Source: CAG-791 sp963605745 (GTDB lineage Bacteria > Bacillota > Clostridia > Lachnospirales > Lachnospiraceae). Taken from it: a stretch of 64,000 nucleotides of DNA. Under the pieces are notes generated by a model. That model was not told the origin of the DNA. It saw nothing but the letters and a program-made list of their open reading frames with translations, and made no database searches. Position numbers and translations under genes: made by a program. The stretch is from NCBI GenBank assembly GCA_963605745.1, contig CAVCWT010000005.1:29064-93063 (forward strand), written 5' to 3'. Shown here one piece after another: positions 60,852-64,000 of the stretch (within the stretch, counting starts at the first letter, position 1; every line of letters begins with the position of its first letter).

Positions 60852-61985
60852 ATGGTTGAATTAGACCAGATGAAAATAGAACTGCAAAATCTGCAGGATG
60901 CGTTGAAGGAAGGCGTGGACTCGCTGAATATCCCTTTTAAGAAGCAGCGGATCGAGGAGCTTTCCCGTGAGATGGAGGCTCCGGATTTCTGGAGTGATGC
61001 GGACAAGGCCAATGGGAAAATGAAAACCCTGAAGGACCTTCAGAAGACGGTGGATGAAGCAGATGGGCTGGAACGTCAGTACCAGGATATTCTGGACCTG
61101 ATTGAGATGGGTAACGAGGACAATGATCCTTCCTCTGTCGAGGATGTTCGCAGTGAGCTGGATGATTTTGAAGAGCATCTGGAGGAACTGCGGCTTTCAA
61201 CTCTGCTGACGGGCGATTATGACGCGAACAATGCCATTGTTTCGCTGAACGCAGGTGCAGGCGGCACGGAGTCATGCGACTGGTGCTCGATGCTGTTCCG
61301 CATGTACTCCAGGTGGGCCGATAAAAAAGGCTTTACGCTGGATGTCATGAACCTGGTGGACGGCGATGAGGCCGGCATTAAATCGGTGGATTTCCAGATC
61401 AACGGAACCAATGCCTATGGGTTCCTTCGGTCCGAGCATGGTGTACATCGTCTGGTTCGTATCAGTCCTTTTAATGCACAGGGAAAGAGACAGACCTCCT
61501 TTGTGTCCTGCGAGGTGATGCCGGAGCTGGCACAGGATAATGAGATCGAGATCAAGCCGGATGATATCCGAATCGATACCTACAGATCCTCCGGAGCCGG
61601 CGGTCAGCACATCAACAAGACATCTTCGGCGATTCGCATTACACACTTCCCGACGGGAATCGTGGTAACCTGCCAGAATGAGCGATCTCAGTTCCAGAAT
61701 AAGGACAAAGCCTTTGAGATGCTGCGGGCTAAGCTGTTCCTTCTCAAACAGCAGGAGGAAGAAGCTATGAAGAGCGGGATCCGCGGCGATGTCAAGGACA
61801 TTGCCTGGGGCTCTCAGATTCGCTCTTACGTATTGCAACCGTATACGCTGGTTAAGGATACCAGAACACAGGAGGAGACCTCAGATACGGACGGCGTTCT
61901 GGATGGCAGCATCGACCGGTTTATCAATGCATACCTTAAGATGCAGGCAAACGGCGGCACTGCAGAGAATGCAGGAAATTCTTGA
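60852..61985 (+). CDS. prfB: Peptide chain release factor 2
   Basis: A 377-residue class I release factor that reads UGA and UAA. The anticodon-like tripeptide SPF is in RISPFNAQGKRQTSF, and the peptidyl-tRNA hydrolysis motif GGQ is in SSGAGGQHINKTSSAIR. The frame is continuous: the programmed +1 frameshift with an internal UGA found near codon 25 in many bacteria is absent. Start is the ATG at 60852, giving the usual MVELDQMKIEL-like beginning, with AGGAG upstream; an in-frame ATG ten codons earlier is less likely. Confidence 0.95.
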   Translation: MVELDQMKIELQNLQDALKEGVDSLNIPFKKQRIEELSREMEAPDFWSDADKANGKMKTLKDLQKTVDEADGLERQYQDILDLIEMGNEDNDPSSVEDVRSELDDFEEHLEELRLSTLLTGDYDANNAIVSLNAGAGGTESCDWCSMLFRMYSRWADKKGFTLDVMNLVDGDEAGIKSVDFQINGTNAYGFLRSEHGVHRLVRISPFNAQGKRQTSFVSCEVMPELAQDNEIEIKPDDIRIDTYRSSGAGGQHINKTSSAIRITHFPTGIVVTCQNERSQFQNKDKAFEMLRAKLFLLKQQEEEAMKSGIRGDVKDIAWGSQIRSYVLQPYTLVKDTRTQEETSDTDGVLDGSIDRFINAYLKMQANGGTAENAGNS

Positions 61986-62028
61986 TACTGCAGATCCCAA
62001 AAATCTGCATTGAAAAGAAACAAGAAAT

Positions 62029-62069
62029 AAAAAGAGACTTGAAGAGGATTCCTCTTCAAGTCTCTTTTT
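62029..62069. terminator. Terminator of prfB, bidirectional
   Basis: A perfect 19-bp stem (AAAAAGAGACTTGAAGAGG and its complement) with an ATT loop; T-runs on both strands. Confidence 0.93.
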
Positions 62070-62174
62070 GGCAACGATTCATTTAATTTCAATAGGGATA
62101 GTCTGCAAAACGGCCGATTCCTGCTGGAATCGACCGCCTGCAGACATTATATGAGAAAGAAGAATTGACAAAAA

Positions 62175-63653
62175 CTATACATCAATAGAGTTTGTTCCGT
62201 TGGCATGCTCAAAGGCAGCCAGCTCAGGATGCTCGCGCTTTTCCTTTGTATAGTTCTCATAGGCAGGCTTGCGGTGTGTCTGCTCTGCCCAAATTCTGTC
62301 TGCGACAGGAGCCCACTCCTTTGCGTAGTCATCACATTTTGCACAGAGATGATCCACTTCCTCAGGGGACTCCAGATTGGTCTGGTGCGCACCGGTCTGT
62401 TCTACAATCTGACGAAGGAGCTGCGGATTCTCCAGCATCGGGCAGGGACGAAGGTGATTGCGGTTGAACGGCTGTCCTTCGTGATAGGCCTGGAACAGCG
62501 GGCTCTGGAGCATCTCCAGAATGCTGTTGTCGTGGATGTTGGTATTGGAGAAGTGGATGAACACGCAAGGCTCTGCATCACCGTTGGAGTTGATGTGGAA
62601 ATAGTTGCGGCCTCCGGCAATACATCCGCCAACATACTCGCCATCGTTCTGGAAATCCATCGGATAGAAACAGATATCGCTGTCCTTGCTGCGAACCTCG
62701 CGAATCCGCTTGATCATGTACTCACGCTGCTCAACAGTGGGCATCAGCTCCGGAGCGGCATTGTTGCCGACCGGCATCAGGTGGAAATAGAAACCAAAGC
62801 GAGCACCCTTTTCCTCCAGCAGATGGAAGAAATCGTCGCTGGTTACAGCCTCGATGTTGGCTCTGGTGTAGCAGATGGAGGTACCAAAGAGGATGCCGTG
62901 TTTCTTTAACAGATCCATGGCCTTCATAACTGCAGAATAGTGACCATCGCCGCGGCGGGCATCATTGGTATCAGGCGTTCCTTCGATGGAGAGCATGAAA
63001 GTGATGTTGCCCAGCTGACGCACCTTCTCGCACATCTCATCGGTAATGAGGGTGGAATTCGAATACAGGCCAAAGAAACAGTCATTATGTTTCTCAGCTA
63101 GCTTGAAGATGTCATTCATACGAACGGTCGGCTCGCCGCCGGTCATCATGTAGAGATAAACACCGAGCTCCTTGCCCTGGGTGACGATCTTGTCCATGTC
63201 CTCCAGAGAGAGGTTTGCCTTGTGACCGTAGGTGCCGGACCAGCAACCAACGCAGTGCATATTACATGCCATCGTGGGATCGAACAGAATCAGCCACGGA
63301 ATATTGCAGTTGTATTTCTCACGGTTGGCACGAATCGTCTTAGTGCCGCGAAGGAAGGCTTCGTAGCCAAGGTTCATGATTGCGGTTTTTGCGTAATGAG
63401 GATCGGTCTCATCGATAATACGGTTGATATATTTGACCCAGCGATTATTCGGGTCCTGGAATGCGGCACGAACAGCATCCAGCTTGTCAGCAGAAGCACC
63501 CTTACCATAAAATTTTGCAGCCAGGTCGATGATCTTCAGATATGTTGCGGTGCGGTCTTCGGAATTCTTGACCGTTTTGAGCAGACCGTCAATCATCACA
63601 GAGATAGCCTGACGCTCTGCAGCATGTGTTAGATTTTCCATTGTTCCTGCCAT
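62175..63653 (-). CDS. Radical SAM/SPASM domain protein
   Basis: A 492-residue radical SAM enzyme. The cluster motif is CNMHCVGCWSG around residue 131, and YMMTGGEPTVRMND gives the SAM-binding GGE-type region. A C-terminal SPASM-like region follows (CIAGGRNYFHINSNGDAEPC, later CPMLENPQLL and HLCAKCDDYA), with enough Cys for auxiliary clusters. About 120 residues of helical sequence precede the radical SAM core. No precursor peptide or obvious substrate protein lies next to it. The ATG at 63653 has AAAGGAGG nine bases upstream. The substrate is unknown; peptide or protein modification is typical of SPASM enzymes. Confidence 0.88.
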   Translation of the reverse strand: MAGTMENLTHAAERQAISVMIDGLLKTVKNSEDRTATYLKIIDLAAKFYGKGASADKLDAVRAAFQDPNNRWVKYINRIIDETDPHYAKTAIMNLGYEAFLRGTKTIRANREKYNCNIPWLILFDPTMACNMHCVGCWSGTYGHKANLSLEDMDKIVTQGKELGVYLYMMTGGEPTVRMNDIFKLAEKHNDCFFGLYSNSTLITDEMCEKVRQLGNITFMLSIEGTPDTNDARRGDGHYSAVMKAMDLLKKHGILFGTSICYTRANIEAVTSDDFFHLLEEKGARFGFYFHLMPVGNNAAPELMPTVEQREYMIKRIREVRSKDSDICFYPMDFQNDGEYVGGCIAGGRNYFHINSNGDAEPCVFIHFSNTNIHDNSILEMLQSPLFQAYHEGQPFNRNHLRPCPMLENPQLLRQIVEQTGAHQTNLESPEEVDHLCAKCDDYAKEWAPVADRIWAEQTHRKPAYENYTKEKREHPELAAFEHANGTNSIDV

Positions 63654-64000
63654 AATCAATTACCTCCTTTGGCGAATTTCATCTACAATATAATTTAAGA
63701 AAGCAAAAACAGACGACCAAACGTACAGTTGTAAAATGCAATCTTCCTCTTGATTCGCCGAATGACATATGAGTTCCTTCTATAATGAACTATCGGTTAT
63801 TCTAGCCCTGCCTTTGTGGAATTTCATTGGACAAAATCTGATCAGTGTCCATTTGTTAAGAACAGAGACATTCTATGAAAGATTTATTTCAATTATGTTT
63901 ATGGAATATTTGCAAAGGATGAAAAGGGAATATCGAGAAAATTTTAAAAAAGTACTTGCAAAAAGAAAACAGCAATGATATATTAGCATTCGCTGTTCGG
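63654..64000. other. Intergenic region at the right edge, nothing confident
   Basis: The region is A/T-rich and holds the radical SAM promoter region on minus. A 69-codon frame on plus (63769-63978) has no ribosome site and no recognisable domain, so I do not call it as a gene. Confidence 0.5.

Noticed and set aside
63769..63978. A 69-codon plus-strand frame at the right edge
   Set aside because: No ribosome binding site, no known domain, and A/T-rich non-coding-like composition.

Overview
The window looks like chromosomal DNA of a Gram-positive, anaerobic, fermentative member of the Lachnospiraceae (Clostridia). I infer this from AAGGAGG-type ribosome binding sites, a class B sortase, type III glutamine synthetase, GlgC/GlgD, pyruvate formate-lyase, and the phosphate butyryltransferase/butyrate kinase pair. 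No genus can be named from sequence alone. There is one 25-N assembly gap (38374-38398). I see no rRNA, tRNA, CRISPR, phage or IS element.

Layout. 1-3.2 kb: the end of a glycerol kinase gene followed by a HAD phosphatase, a CPBP protease and a class B sortase, all overlapping. 3.2-10.3 kb (minus strand): a TRAP transporter operon (dctP-dctQ-dctM) preceded by a sensory operon of histidine kinase, AraC-type response regulator and a membrane-anchored DctP-like protein. 11-18.2 kb: thiamine genes under two TPP riboswitches, thiE-thiD-cytX-thiW-thiM on minus and thiT on plus. 18.3-20.5 kb (minus): two cation exporters behind a likely yybP-ykoY (Mn2+) riboswitch. 20.7-27.7 kb: nitroreductase, a large hybrid histidine kinase, a double-glycine peptide gene, a polytopic glycosyltransferase-like protein and a diguanylate cyclase.

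27.9-41 kb is a nitrogen-assimilation island: asnB diverges from glnA (type III), followed by gltB-gltD and an ammonium transporter fused to a P-II domain. Terminator-like hairpins sit in the leaders of asnB, glnA and amt. 41.2-43 kb holds a GGGtGRT protein and a NifU-like protein, a pair without an assigned function. 43.2-49.5 kb: glycogen precursor synthesis (glgC-glgD), then pflB and pflA. 49.5-55.8 kb: an MFS transporter, an AraC regulator, azlC-azlD, a sugar-binding-domain/GGDEF hybrid and a Fur-family regulator. 56-62 kb: ptb-buk (butyrate), secA and prfB. The window ends with a radical SAM/SPASM protein on minus.

The most unusual signal is not a protein. At least three intergenic sites (15231-15367, 16555-16727, 48184-48343) carry the same three-armed, cloverleaf-like nested inverted repeat. 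Arm order is constant and arm lengths are similar or identical, while most of the sequence has diverged; in the 26-nt middle arm I can see compensatory base-pair changes. Other intergenic regions carry related or simpler nested hairpins, including the one interrupted by the assembly gap. These elements look like a dispersed structured repeat family.
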